The notes beneath the pieces were generated by a model, which did not search any database, was not told the origin of the DNA, and saw nothing but the letters and a program-made list of their open reading frames with translations. The translations under genes were made by a program, and so were the position numbers. From Agelaius tricolor (lineage: Eukaryota; Chordata; Aves; Passeriformes; Icteridae), in NCBI GenBank assembly GCA_023055355.1, contig JALJCS010000022.1, positions 11,663,501 to 11,727,500 of the forward strand: a stretch of 64,000 bases of DNA. The letters are read 5' to 3'. This document shows positions 1 to 12,978 of the stretch, piece after piece. Within the stretch, counting starts at the first letter, position 1. The number at the start of each line of letters is the position of its first letter.

Positions 1-20
1 ACAGACACTATATGTATATA

Positions 21-62
21 CACATCTATTTATAGGGTTCAACACATCTATTTATAGGGTTC
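21..62. repeat. Short tandem duplication, 22-bp period
   Basis: CACATCTATTTATAGGGTTC occurs twice with a spacing of 22 bases, with no mismatch. Confidence 0.9.
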
Positions 63-1362
63 ATTTCTTCCAGTTCACATCACAACCTGATTATTCAGCA
101 TTATGGCAATGTTTATACAGAGCCTTTTACCAAAAGACCCTGAAGTGTTTTACAATTATTCACTCAATTAAAATGCACAAGAGCCCCAAAGAGCTCTGTT
201 AAGTACCACCAGACCTCCCTCCCTGAGGTAATATGATAATTGGAGATTATATTAATTTTAAAAGGGACTTTTTTTTTTTTTTTTCTTTGAGCATGCTTAT
301 GGAAACAACTGTTGGCTAGCTAATTGCCAAAGGTGCAGAAAACTGGGACTGAACTTTGCCCAGAATTCCTGAGAACCCAAACCTGAGGGGCCATAGCTGG
401 AAATAGCTCTGGCATCAGCTGTGCATTTAGGAGCATGAAGGTGCTTGAAGACAAGAGAGGTGCTGAGTCAGAAGTTTCCTTGGTCCAACACCTGAATTTC
501 CAACATTTTCCATGACAACACCTTGTCTGAACTGACCACCACAGTGACTTTGTGTCTGTCTCGACCCAAGGACCCTTTGAGATTCAAAAATATGAATATT
601 TACTCTCCTTAATCTCCAAAATTCCTGAATTTTGGAGGGGATGAGCAATGCAGACTCTTTTACTGGAGTATGGAGATGGGAGTTGGAGCTCACCCTTGCT
701 CAGACTCTAGAAAATGCCTGACACAGAAATATGTGAATTTTCTGTTGCATATTCCAGTTTTACATAAGAACATAAAAATGAGGGGGTGGAAACTAAATTA
801 AAGAACAGAGATAGGGTTGGTTTTGGGAATACAGGTGTAACTGATTTTTCCACAGAAAAATGGCAGCACTAGAGGGAGAAACCCAAGAATAAACCTCTAG
901 AAGGCAGAAACTCAAGCAGCATAAATGTTTCTAGACCCAGGGAGGTGTTGATTTCAAGGAACTGTGACAATTTTCCAGCCCCCTTTTAAGTCCTGATCTA
1001 ATTGATGTAATTCTTTTGCACTCAAAAGCATCCCCTTGGTTTTAACCTTCTAGATTTTATTACTGCTCTCCACCTTTTGAAAACAACTTTTTATGGGCTC
1101 CTAAGAGAGATGAGCCTACCAGAATAAAAGTGAATTTGCTATGAGATGACATTTTTTGACACTCCAGCTCTTCTGTACAGCAAGTATGTTAATGAATTAG
1201 TAAGCATAAAGAACTTCATAGAATTAGGTGTCAAGCAGGAGATAAAATCCAGTTTTCTTTGATATTGAAATAGGTGTTCAAATACTACAGATCCCTTCAT
1301 GTATCAAGTTCTGTCACTACACGTTATTTCCTACACCTCACGTTTTAGTAGCAATTGTTTCA

Positions 1363-1448
1363 AATTAGACAAGTGCCAAAATGTGGAAGAGCTTTTTAAT
1401 CTATTAATTAGACAAGTGCCATAATATGGGAGGGCTTTTTAATCCATT
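1363..1448. repeat. Tandem duplication of 43 bp
   Basis: Two adjacent 43-bp copies beginning AATTAGACAAGTGCCA and ending in CTTTTTAATC.ATT, with only a few substitutions between them (1363-1405 and 1406-1448). Confidence 0.9.
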
Positions 1449-3471
1449 ATTTAAACAATGTCTTAATTGCTAAGTACTTCTGAGGGAGAAAGGCACAAAT
1501 GCAGTTTTTGACCCAACCAGCACAATAAAAGGGGAGTTAAAGGTATCTGCAGATTGTTTCACACCTAAAGCTTTTCCCAACAGCAAATTGGGAAAATTAG
1601 GAGGAGGGAGGAAGCTGGAGGAGCCTTTGGGCTCTTGGAAGCAGCACATGGCAGATGTACCCAAGATATGAGTCCCAGAGCTGATGGGCACATCTTTTTC
1701 AGGTGATTTGGAAGGATTTAGCTAAAAAGGAAGAGTGGTTTTATCTACAGATAAAGCATTTAAACAGGAAGTTTGCTTCAAAAGGTAGAGGACGTCTGAC
1801 AACCCACACTTATTTTTCTAGCCTATTTTTCACTCCCCTGCTCCTCTTTTAGAGTTTTAATCCCTGGAGCATGGATAAAGTAGAGCACAGAACTGGGCCA
1901 TGTAGTTAGAGATGACATCAAAGCTCTTCTGTCTGAGTTTGTGGTCAGTGACTCCAAAACAAGCCCAGATTTCTCCTGCAGCTTTTGTCACCCTCACTCT
2001 GTGGTGGCTGCTCACCCTTCCAATAAATAACTGGGATATCTCACACTGGTGTTCATTTAATTGATGTCTGCTTGGAGCCTTGCTGTGCTACAGTGGAATT
2101 TCCAGGCTTATTGGAAGGAAAGCCTTTCCAAGGAAGCATTTAAGCTTTGCACACAAATGCCTTAAGTTTGTTTTAATTTTCCCCTGGGGATAGTGCAGAT
2201 TCCCAGAATGAATTCCAGCAATCTCCCTCCAGGTGCCCAGACTGCACTGACACAGCCCCAGCTGAGGCTTGGCCTCTCCCTTCACACAGAAGGTGCAATT
2301 TTAACTACCTGGAATATTCAAAAAGACAGATTTACAACTCTGAATGGGGGGCTTCAGGGCAGAACAAATGCCTGGATGGTTCCCAAAAATCCATTCTGCA
2401 AGGCAACAACACTTAATGGCTTTATACAGTATAGATTGTTGTGGCAGTCACAAAACTGCCAAATAAAACATTATTAGCAGTTACTTTCCCTTTGACAAAT
2501 AGATGGTCAGAGAAGTTTTTTCTTGGAGGAGAGGCCTGTTGTGACTTTCCTTTGTGTTCTGGGGGTGAAGCAACACTAAACCAATTTATCAGCCCTGACA
2601 GGATCCTGACTCTGTGCTGGAGTTATCTGCATTGCAAAAGCTCCATGGGAATTGAACTCAGACAACTGTTCTTCCTGTTGGAAACCAGACAGCCAAGGCA
2701 AGGGGCTGGAATCAGTTTGAATTTGCCTCTGGCTCATCTCTTGCTCTGTTTCCTTTTAGACCACTACCTCATTAATAAAAATTTGCTGGATTGCTGAGAG
2801 TTCAGGTTTCACAATCTACTGCTTAGAATTTGAGGCTGATCCAATGCTGACTGCAGGAAAAGTCAGCAAGCAAGGCAGAGCAGAGGGAGGGATGAAAAGG
2901 CCAGGTCAGGGCTGGTCCCAGGCTAAGGAACAGCAGGATGCAGACACCCTGTGCCTGCCAGCAGCTCCCAGCAGTGAGGGAAAATCTGGATAAGGAGCAC
3001 AAGCAGAGTGCCCTGAGTTTAAATTTTGTCACACAAAACACAACATCCTCAGCATGTGACGAGCAAATAAAGACAAATGGTCCAAACCAGAGCTGGAGAT
3101 CAGCTTCCTGCTGATTTCTGATTAGGGAAAAGGTGCTTTGGTTAGTTCCCAACATGATTTTACAATCTGCTTTTGTTCCAGGCTGTTACATTCTAATTTT
3201 CTCCCTTGAAAAACCTTGGAATTGATTTTTTTTCAATGGGCCAGGAGCAGACAGGGATGAAAAAAAACAAAAAAATCTGATTTTGGGAATCAGATTGATG
3301 GACAGACCAGTCATAAAGATGGTGCTCAGAGATGGGTTTGGGTGAGAATGAGCCTGGACATCAGGTGAGCAGATCAAATGGATCAAATGACACCAAGTTA
3401 AGGGAAATGGATCCAAAATAGGGCTAAACCCAATGAGGAGAAACCCAGGCCAGGGAGAAGGGAATTCACAG

Positions 3472-3532
3472 GAAATCCTGAGTTGGAAGGGACCCACAAG
3501 AACCTTCCTGGCCCAGACAAACCCCAGGGATC
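3472..3532 (-). mobile_element. CR1 LINE 3'-end fragment (very short)
   Basis: AATCCTGAGTTGGAAGGGAC and CCACAAGAACCTTCCTGGCC match the start of a CR1 tail as seen on the complementary strand; it breaks off after about 60 bases. Confidence 0.6.
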
Positions 3533-3975
3533 AGCCCTCTGGATGGAGAAGCTGCTCCCTGGGAAGAGCAGGAGCAGAGAATGGAGTGCATGGAAATGCC
3601 CCTTGGTGAGATGGGGGTGCTGGAGAAAAGAATCTGAGCTTGCAAAAGGCTGGGAACAATAAATACCTGGGGGACAGGCTCATATTGATTTCACTTAGCA
3701 TCTCTGCTACCCAGGCTCTTAATAAATCAGGACTCCAAGGCAGCAGGATCATTGCTCAATTTCTTGTTCTTTGGGAAGATCCAAAGGAAAGATAAGTGAG
3801 GAAAAACAGTGCCAGAAATTAGTCTGAATTTCCCCAGCATTCTCACCTTCTCTTCTTCTGCTATGAGAAAAAAGCTCTTTACCCCATAACACCTAAAACA
3901 CCTCAGATGAGTGGAAATGGAATTCTTAAAGAAATCCTAAATATATAACATATATATATAAAATCCTAAATATAT

Positions 3976-4007
3976 ATTCCTTGTTATATAAATATATAAC
4001 AAGGAAT
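3976..4007. repeat. Perfect AT-rich palindrome, 15-bp arms
   Basis: The arm ATTCCTTGTTATATA is followed by a two-base spacer and its exact reverse complement. The flanks contain two copies of AAATCCTAAATATATA, one ending at the left edge of the palindrome. It can form a cruciform or RNA hairpin. Confidence 0.9.
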
Positions 4008-6503
4008 CCTTTTTTCTACCTTCCCCTTTCTTTTTCACAGAGCTGGAACAAAAAAAATTAGCATCCACATTGTATTTATTTAATTATTTCAAGCCATGAG
4101 GACAGGATGGATCCAGCCATGATCCAAGACTTAGGGATCCTTAATGAGCAAATTAAAATTTCACTCACAGGAGTGAAAGGCTTTTGATAAATCTAAAACA
4201 ACCCCACATGGATCCTGATGAAATCCTGGCCTTATTGAAACCCACGAGAGTTTTCATCCCAACTCTGGATTTCTCACCTGGTGGTGCTTGGCTGCCAGGG
4301 GTGGAGATGAACACAATTTCCATGCTGAAAGAGGCCACAGAAAGGCTCTCTAGGACACCAAAGTTATTTCACCTGTTCATTTTTAGTGCCTTTACTCTAA
4401 AATAGGTGGTTTCTGATCCTAACCCACCGCTGGGGCTGCATCATCCATTTCCAAAGGCTGAAATGGAGCCTCCCTGCATTGCTGCCACCAGGAGAACGTG
4501 CCCAGCCCTCCCTGGCAGGCTCTGACATCAGAAAAGATCAAGAATGGCTTTGCAGGAAGGAATTGTCAGGGTAAAACCTGCAACCTTTTGCAGGCACAAA
4601 GGGCTCTGTGATTCCCATGACAACTGTGGCCAGTGCAGCTGTGGGCACCAGTTCCTGACAGGGATTCAGCCTTGCAAGGCCACACCAGCTCCTTCAAGTG
4701 CTCCTGGGCACACAACACATGCTCAAAAAGGAGCTTTCATGTGACCTGAAGGATTTGCCCTTTAAGGTATGTTCCCGTTTTCAAGCCAGGAATTTGGAAT
4801 TCATTAACACCAATTAAAACTGGACACTGGGTGCTTAATTCTCCACATCCTGCTCTGCAGATTTATCCCTGCAGGTTGAAAAGTTTGGGGTTTGTTTTTT
4901 CTTCTTTTTCTATTTTTTTTTTTTTGGATGAAACAGCCAAGATAAAGGGAAATGTCCTGATATGATTTGTTCTTGTGGGTCATGGCAATAGCAGCACTGC
5001 AGGAGAAAAATGTCCCTCTCAGAGCTATATTTCCTATGGATATTACAGCAACAAGACAAAAGGCAGCTGAGCTCTCTCATCCCAGCATCCAGGCCAGGAA
5101 AAGTGGATACATCTCGTGGCAGAAACCCCTGCTTGTCCTTAAGTATCTGCTATAAATAATCACACCAGGAGTAAAATGTGCTTTCATTTGAGAAGTCACC
5201 TCTCTCCTTGTCAGCTTCACTTACAGCAAAGTCAGGCTGTCAATCTGGGAGTTCTCCTTCAGAGTACACCAGCAAAGCCAATTATTTTCCCTCCTAACAG
5301 CACATCTACTGAAATGGGAAAGACTAAACTAAATAAAAAGCAATTATCCTTTTTCTTTTTCTTGCCCCACAGTTCTGTGTGCTAATTGTTAACAGTGACC
5401 CACTCCTGCAAAGGGCTGGGGAAAATTAAATGGATTTCGACCAACGCTACTGATTCTTCAACACAGATCTTATTTAGCACAAAAATTAAATATATCTGCC
5501 AGGCATGGAAATTATTAACAAAAAAAAGAAGGCCAAATGCACTGCAGACATGGGGCTATTTGGAGTGAAGGGAAAGACTGACATAAATCTATTCTGTAAT
5601 CTCGTGGCTGTTTCCTACTAAAGGAAGGACCAGAATGCAATGTGCTAAATTACTGGGGCAGAGGGATATGTTGCTTAAGGTTTTTTTTTTAAAAAAAAGC
5701 AGTTGCACTGCTGGCACAACAGACCTAGCTCTGTCACAAGTAATTTATTACATCAGTATATCAACCTTATTAAAAAAAGAAAAAGACAACAAAGAAGTCT
5801 GTCTTTGTGCCGAGCTCAGCTCAGACTGGTTTGGGAACATAAACAGCTTCAGAGTTTAATTAGAAACTGTTTACATCTGAAAGATAATTTCATTTTCCTC
5901 AAATTGTAACAGAGGTAATTCCAGACAATTCTGCTGACTCTAGAGTTTAATGGCTCTAAGCTGCCAGACAGAAAAATGCAAAGTGAGGTCTGAACAGCTG
6001 AAAACCAACTGAGAGGGGTCAGGGAATTCTGTGCTAACTACTGATGGTTTGATTATCTAACATTTAACAGCTCTGCAGCTCCAAGATGCTGCAAGACGTC
6101 TACAAGAAAAAAAGAGAACCACTCACTAGACTGAAGTGTCCTTTCCCACACTCTGTTTCTGATTTCTTTCCCATTTCACCCTGACCTTTTGTCTTTTTTT
6201 TAAGCTTTATTCATTTATTTATTTGAGGTTTTTGGTTTTTTTTAAATCTGGAGAAGTGCTAGAAAAAGTGTGTTTCCATTCAAGTGGATGCTGTTTTCAT
6301 GGCATACCTGGCTGGGTATTTTCACATCTGGAGACTCCAGTTCTGCCTTTGAATGACCAAAATGAGGGTGACCTTATGTTCTGCTTCCTTGAGATCATTT
6401 TTCAAAAAGGAGAAAAGTGATTGAAACCAATACTTAATACAACAAATGGCACAAGTGATTAGTACTTTCCCCAACTTGTCCTTAAGAGGTTTCCACTATG
6501 TTT

Positions 6504-6544
6504 TATTTATTTAACTACATGTTTATAAAGTAGTTAAATAAATA
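6504..6544. repeat. Perfect AT-rich inverted repeat, 15-bp arms
   Basis: The arm TATTTATTTAACTAC is followed by an 11-base loop and its exact reverse complement. No target-site duplication or longer terminal repeat was seen, so it is not clearly a transposon. Confidence 0.9.
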
Positions 6545-9500
6545 TTTTTTCCCGTGGCAGCTCAAAAATGAAACAAAAGCAGATGACAAAATAAGAAGGC
6601 TCCTAAAAAACCCCTTAAGACCCAAACCCACTGAGCCCAGCAGCTCTCCAGGAGCCCTCCAAGATGCAAATATTCACTTGTGCAGTGTAAAATCAGCATT
6701 GCTGCCACTGGCCTGCTTTTGATGTGCAGCCCTGAACCTCATTAATGGTAATGAGGGATCCACAGGGGAGCACAGACCTCCCTCACCATCAAAGGACAGC
6801 ACTTGGGAGCACTTTAATCACGGGCTGCTGCTCCCCCAGACACTGCCCTGGTGGGGAATGAAGGAGCTGCTGGATCCCCTCAGCCTGAGCCATCCCTGCT
6901 GCTCCTCCAGCCCAGCTCCAGGGGGAGAGGCAGATCCCTGAGGAACCCTGGGATTCCTGCACACCCTCCTGCCTCCACAAACCTTGCTTTTCACTTGCCT
7001 GGCTCCCATCACCTGGATTTTCACATCTCTCCCAGAAATGCTGCTCCAGCTCACCAGAGGTGGAAGCAAACTGTAGCACAGGAGCAAACCAGGTTGGGGT
7101 TTGTGTGCAGAGGCCAATTTCTCTTCCCAAACCCGTAATTCCACCAGAAATATCAGATGCTTTTGGACAGAGACCCTGGACACAGATACAATTCACACTC
7201 CTGTGACCTAACACTTAATTAAGGAATATTCAGTAAAATCCAGGTTGTGACACCTCAGTGGCTCTGGGGGATGCCTCAGGTTTGGCTTTTCTCTTTTTCC
7301 CATTCTGTGCTGCTTTAGTGTGTGGGTCTGGGCTCACATCAGGGGATGCTGAGCTCTGTGCACAGAGCAGGGAGACAAAACAATTCCTGCTCCAGCTGGG
7401 CACCAAGGACAAATGATCCAAATCTCAGCCCCAGAGCACAAACCCCGTGGGCTGGAGAGAGAAAAACAAGCAGGGTGGGACTGCAGGGGCTAAAGCTGGA
7501 ATGGGACAATGAACTGCAAGGTGCAAATGGAGCAGAACTGATCCCAGGGACAGAGCCCGTGCCCGGCCGTGCATTTTGGGGCCATTTTGGTTCATCTTGG
7601 GTGCAGCCCTGGCTGGGCTCTGGTGCTGCCCAGGGTGGATCCATGGAGGAGATGCTTTGAATAAATCCCTGCTTTATTCTGGAGCTCTGTCCAGCCTCTG
7701 CTCTAGGGCAGCCCTCCCAAGGCATTAGGGAACATTCCAGATGCATCCTTGGAGCCCAGGAGTTTGGGAAGAGGGAGTTTTGCTGCTGGACTCCTGCAAT
7801 TACAGCTGCACCTGAATGCCAAAGCTTCTGCCAGCCCTGCCCTTGCACTGAGCACAAACTCCAGAGAAATCTTCAAGCCTGAGCCCTTACACCAGGAAAA
7901 TCAGCAAGACTTTCCAGAGTATGGAACAAGCAGGAAGAGAAAACAAATAAAAGCTATTTTAGTTGTCCCTGATAATCTATTTGCTACCACAGAAGCTGTC
8001 AATAGAGGGGAGCCAATAAAACCAGCTTGTCCTTGCCAGCAGAAATGGGTGTTTACTTAGAGAAAAAGCACAAACTGGAGTGTGATACACCCCTTCAGTG
8101 AAGACAACACACGAAAGCAAAGCATCAAATGAACTCCTCCTCACCTGCAGCAGAGCTGCCTTTCAAGGATAACTTCTCCCAGATCCCACAGCACAGGAAT
8201 TGGCCTCTGGATAGCAAATGTTTCCTAAGCTCATCCAGGGATGCCTGGACCACTTCTACAGCAGATCCATGGCCCAGCTCCTCCCCAGGGAGGCAAACAG
8301 GAACGTTCACATTTGCTGCATCTCCTGTGCAACTCTTGGTGTCCCTTGGAGCTCCCCACAGACATCTGGTACTACTGCTCAGGAAAAAGCCACTCTGTTT
8401 CCACTTAAATATTTTATCTCACCTTAATTACTGCTGATGTACTCAGTGTTCAGTGCAGAATATCTAATTGCTCCTGGAGGGAATTAAAACCCAGTAACTA
8501 CTCAGGCTCTTTTTCAGTGGTACCTGGAAGAAGCCCACCTGATGGTCCTTCCCATGGTTAATTTTCCCCCATTTCTCCTCAGCAGTGCTTAATTGGAGTA
8601 ATTAGTTTAATTTGGGATTGTCACTCAGCTGAGTCTTAACAGATCCCCTTTGCTCTCACTCTCATTCACAAATAGGCAGCTTCCCATTGTCTCCCTGCTT
8701 TAATTCTAACATAAAGGTTTGAATTTTACTTAAAACTTTACTGATAACAGCAGAGGTTTTTTTGGGACTGGTTAGAAAAATGTCTTCTCCAAATTACAAC
8801 AATAAATTAACCCATATTTTTCTATGTATGATTTCTTACTCTGTGCTCTTTCTGGGTTCCTAATTGGTCTCCTCCCCCAGACCCTGCCTCCAAAAACTCA
8901 ATAATTAAAGTGAAATTGTGTACTGAAAGGCAATTACTCAAAATTAGCTGTTCTTTTTTTCATGTGAGGCACCATTCCATAAAAATCCTCTGAAATAATA
9001 AAATAATAATCTATAGCTGAGAGGTTAAATTGATCTCATTTCTCCTTTTTTTTTTTTATATTTATGGTCATCACTACACAAAACAGGAATTTCCACCAGC
9101 AGTGTCCCATCCCAGGCCCCACTTCCCTGTAACACTTACAGTCATATTTATCTGAGTAAATTCAATTTAAAATCTGAGAGAGAAACAGAGTGATTTTAAA
9201 TCCTAGCTGTGAAAATTGGAAATGGGAACACAAGATTGAAGATAAGAACAGGGCGGGGGGAAAAGGCAGGCAGAGGGGTTCAGCTCATTCTTGACTTTTG
9301 AAAAGGAGCATCACACAGAAGGAACAGGACAAAGGGAGTTGTTGTGAGGGAAGGATCCTAAAGATCCTAAAGCTGCTTCCTCCTTCCTGGCCCAGACCTT
9401 CCTGTGTGTCATCAAGGGATGGAAATCAGAATATGTCTTGGAACTCTTGCAAAAGAGAAAAGCCAGGTCTGATAGGGGCCTATATTGAAATAAGTTTCCC

Positions 9501-10024
9501 AAGAGATGTTCTTTCATTCAGTTTGTTAAGCAGATATCAATAGCCATGCTCTCTCACACCTCAGATTTTCCACTTCTTGAACATCTACACTCATTGCCTG
9601 TCCTGAAACAATAGCCCACCCAGAATTTATATTTTCCTGAGTATTTTAAGTTATTTTGCACTTATTTAATCTTCTCTCCATCGTGGGCTTTGAGGAGAGC
9701 CTTCCAGATCAATGTGAGGTGTTCCATCTCATAACAAATGTACAGAGACAGCAATGGGGGGTAGGGCAGTGGGACAGACCTGAGAAAATCTCCACCATTC
9801 CCATACCCAGGTGCAAAGGGGATTGGAGGGGAACACTCCAAAGCAGCCCTTTCCCCATTTTCCACCAGCCTGTGTCTGTGGGGAGGCAAAGAGAGATGGA
9901 ACAAATGGCTCTGTCCTTGGAACCATTTCCATCAGCCCTGGCTGGGATGATCCAGCAACAGGAAATGAACCTGAGAAGAGAAAATGCTCCCACCAGGAGC
10001 CAGTGAAAATGGATTTTATTGCAG

Positions 10025-10601
10025 GTATTAGGCATCCCAAAGGGAAAAGGGTATTTGGTTATTGCAGGAATTGGGCATCCCAAAGGGAAAAGAGTATTTT
10101 GTTATTGCAGGTATTGGGCATCCTAAAGGGAAAAGGGTATTTGGTTATTGCAGGAATTGGGCATCTCAAAGGGAAAAGGGTATTTGGTTATTGCAGATAT
10201 TGGGCATCCCAAAGGGAAAAGGGTATTTGGGTATTTGCAGGAATTGGGCATCCCAAAGGGAAAAGGGTATTTGGTTATTGCAGGAATTGGGCATCCCAAA
10301 GGGAAAAGGGTATTTGGTTATTGCAGATATTGGGCATCCCAAAGGGAAAAGGGTATTTGGTTATTGCAGGAATTGGGCATCCCAAAGGGAAAAGGGTATT
10401 TGGTTATTGCAGATATTGGGCATCCCAAAGGGAAAAGGGTATTTGGTTATTTGCAGGAATTGGGCATCCCAAAGGGAAAAGGGTATTTGGTTATTGCAGA
10501 TATTGGGCATCCCAAAGGGAAAAGGGTATTTGGTTATTTGCAGGAATTTGGCATCCCAAAGGGAAAAGGGTATTTGGTTATTGCAGGAATTGGGCATCCC
10601 A
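10025..10601. repeat. 43-bp minisatellite, 13 full units plus a partial
   Basis: Thirteen head-to-tail units (ten of 43 bp and three of 44 bp, 562 bp in all) followed by a partial fourteenth. Each unit holds GGCATCCCAAAGGGAAAAGG followed by GTATTTGGTTATTGCAG. Units are nearly identical; variation is concentrated at the start (GTATT, GAATT or GATATT) and in an extra T in TTATTTGCAG. From the fourth unit on, GAATT and GATATT types tend to alternate, suggesting spread of a two-unit block. Because 43 is one more than a multiple of three, all three plus frames are open and encode rotations of one 43-residue peptide; this is a by-product of the repeat, not evidence of a protein. Confidence 0.97.
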
Positions 10602-12978
10602 ATTCCTGGGAAAAACCAACTGTAGGATGAGCATCTGAATGGGTGAAACTGCCCCTCCTGGGAGGATTCCTGCTCCCATTAACCTCACCAGGAAGAGGAA
10701 ATGGAAAGGCATCAAGGAGCACTCCCTGAGAGGGAGGGAAGAACAAATTTCCCTGCAGACAAGTTCCCTGTATGGGTCACCAGCGTGGAGCTAAAAGAGC
10801 ACAGCACTCAAGGACACAGGAAAGTGGGAGAGGGGAAGTTCAACCCTTGAGTTCACAGGAAGGGAGAACACCAACTATCAAAATTTTACTTCCCTTAAGG
10901 CTGGCAAAACAATCTCAGACATATCTGAAGTCAATATTTCAACTCCTTAGTGGGAGCTCACCCGGCTTCAAACCCCATGGAAGGCCCTGTGCTCAATTTT
11001 GATGAAGTAAAAATTTGTGTAAAAACTGCATTTCCAAAATTATTAAATAAACAAGCTCTGCTAATTGGCAGCATTCTGCTCTGCAGTGCTAAATTCTGCT
11101 CACATTTGCAAGGGTATTAATGCAGCCCAATGCCTCGGGCTGCACCAGAATTCTTGGGTATTTATCTGCCTGGCAGGAGGAATATTTTTACTCCTAAGAG
11201 GAAACACTTTAGGGAGATATTTGGGAAAAAAAGTGGAATACTGAAGTGGCCTCACTGGCTCAGGCCAGTCCCTTAGTTTCCAGATAATAAGATCCCAGTA
11301 AAAAGATTCACAAATATCTCTAATTTTCCTTCTTTGGCACTTGCAACTGTTCATGTACAAGACAATTTAAAAAAACGAGAGGAATATCATTACAACAGAT
11401 GTATAAAAAAGAGGACAAGGTGTGTTAAATATTCCTTACTGATATGAGTAAGTATCAATATTAAATATATTTCAATATTAACATCTGTTTTACTAAACAC
11501 TCATTTTAGTACTAAATATTCCTTATTGATAGTATTCTTATAGGAACCACCCCTGTTTCTACAGAAGGATTTATGTGATTTTCATAGCAGATATTTGAAT
11601 CTCTCAAAGTTCTGTGTTAACACAAATTTGTGGGGTTTTGTGCTTGACTCCATGTTAGAAAAAATACATTTTGCTAAAGTAGTTGGTCTTTAGACATTTG
11701 TATCTCACACACAACTGATGCTCATCTTGCTGGTGTCTTTTAAGAATAAAACCTATAGGAAGCTGATTAAAGCATAGATCCAACAGAGTTTAAATTCCAC
11801 CCTGATCCCTGGAGGTTTTTTCCCACCAAGACATAATTTCCAAGACCTCTTCAAAGACTGAAACAGAAGAACAGAAAGAAATTACAGTAATTGATGAAAA
11901 CTCTTTTAAGTCAACAGCCTTAAAACATTCCCTTTTGTGCATGACCACACCAATGACTCCAGAGTGAAATTCAGAGGCCTTTCTGGCATAACTTGGATAT
12001 TTCCTATTTTTGTAGGCATCAGATAAGGACTTCCCAGTGCTTTTTACACTAACTTCAGCTAGATTTTTCTTTATTCCATTCATTAAATCTACCTTAAACC
12101 AATTAGCAAAGCACAGAGGCAATGCAGTGAGTACACTGAGAGCAGACTGTCCCTCTAAATGGACATGGGATTCTCTTAGTTTTGATTTTTTGGCTATTTC
12201 CAGAGTGCATTTGAGATAAGGAACATTCATTTGGCCTTTCCTTAACAGAAAAACACTTCCAGAGAGGAAAACTTTTCAGTGTTCCTTCATTATGGTGCTC
12301 AGGGGAATATTGCTATTGGTGAGACACGTTGGGTAATTAAATATTGGAAGTGTTAATTTGAAATGGGTGAGAGGCAGCTTGACTCAAGGCATGGAGTGTG
12401 CTCCAGGAATATTTGTCACAGATTGACAGCACGGGGTGGAGATAAAGCCTGAGGCTATAAACCCAAAGCTGAAGTTTCCATTTCTGAATCAAGAATCAGT
12501 GCAAACAATTAGCCACAGCTCCTCCTCAGGCATGAGCTGAATGCAGAGTTTGGTGAAAATCCAAAGAGGGAGATGTGAGAATCCCCCAAACCTTCAACCT
12601 GGAAGGTTCTGCAGGAACCCCAATGGGGCAGCTGAGCTGCTTGGGATGAGGAATGGGATCTGCAACTCCTCGTGTCCTGAGCAACCCTGGGTGGGCACAC
12701 CCCTGCTCTGACCTTGCCCTGAGCCAGCCCAAGCCCAGTGCCAGTCTGGACTGGCACATGCAGCACCCAGGACAGGCTCAGACACCCCCAAGGACTCCAG
12801 GGTGAAGGAAGAATGAACAAGGGGCTATTTAATGGCCCTCTCACCAGATGAGTTCAGAAAGTGCCCAGAAATCTCTGTCCTGAGAGCATCCCTGTGTTTA
12901 TTGCCATGTGGAGCAGCTGGTGCAGAACCAGTAACTCAGCTGAGCTGGCAGGAGCTGGAATGTTTCCTTGGGGAGATC

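Noticed and set aside
7339..7857. 172-codon minus-strand frame and overlapping plus frames
   Set aside because: GC-rich intron with overlapping open frames on both strands and no family match.
10025..10601. CRISPR-like array
   Set aside because: Head-to-tail repeats without unique spacers in a vertebrate genome.
9811..10638. Long plus-strand reading frames (up to 275 codons) over the 43-bp array
   Set aside because: All three frames are open because the unit has no stop and a 43-bp period; there is no independent sign of coding.
11790..12230. 146-codon minus-strand frame
   Set aside because: No recognisable domain; a frame of this length is expected a few times by chance in 64 kb, and no splice or start context supports it.
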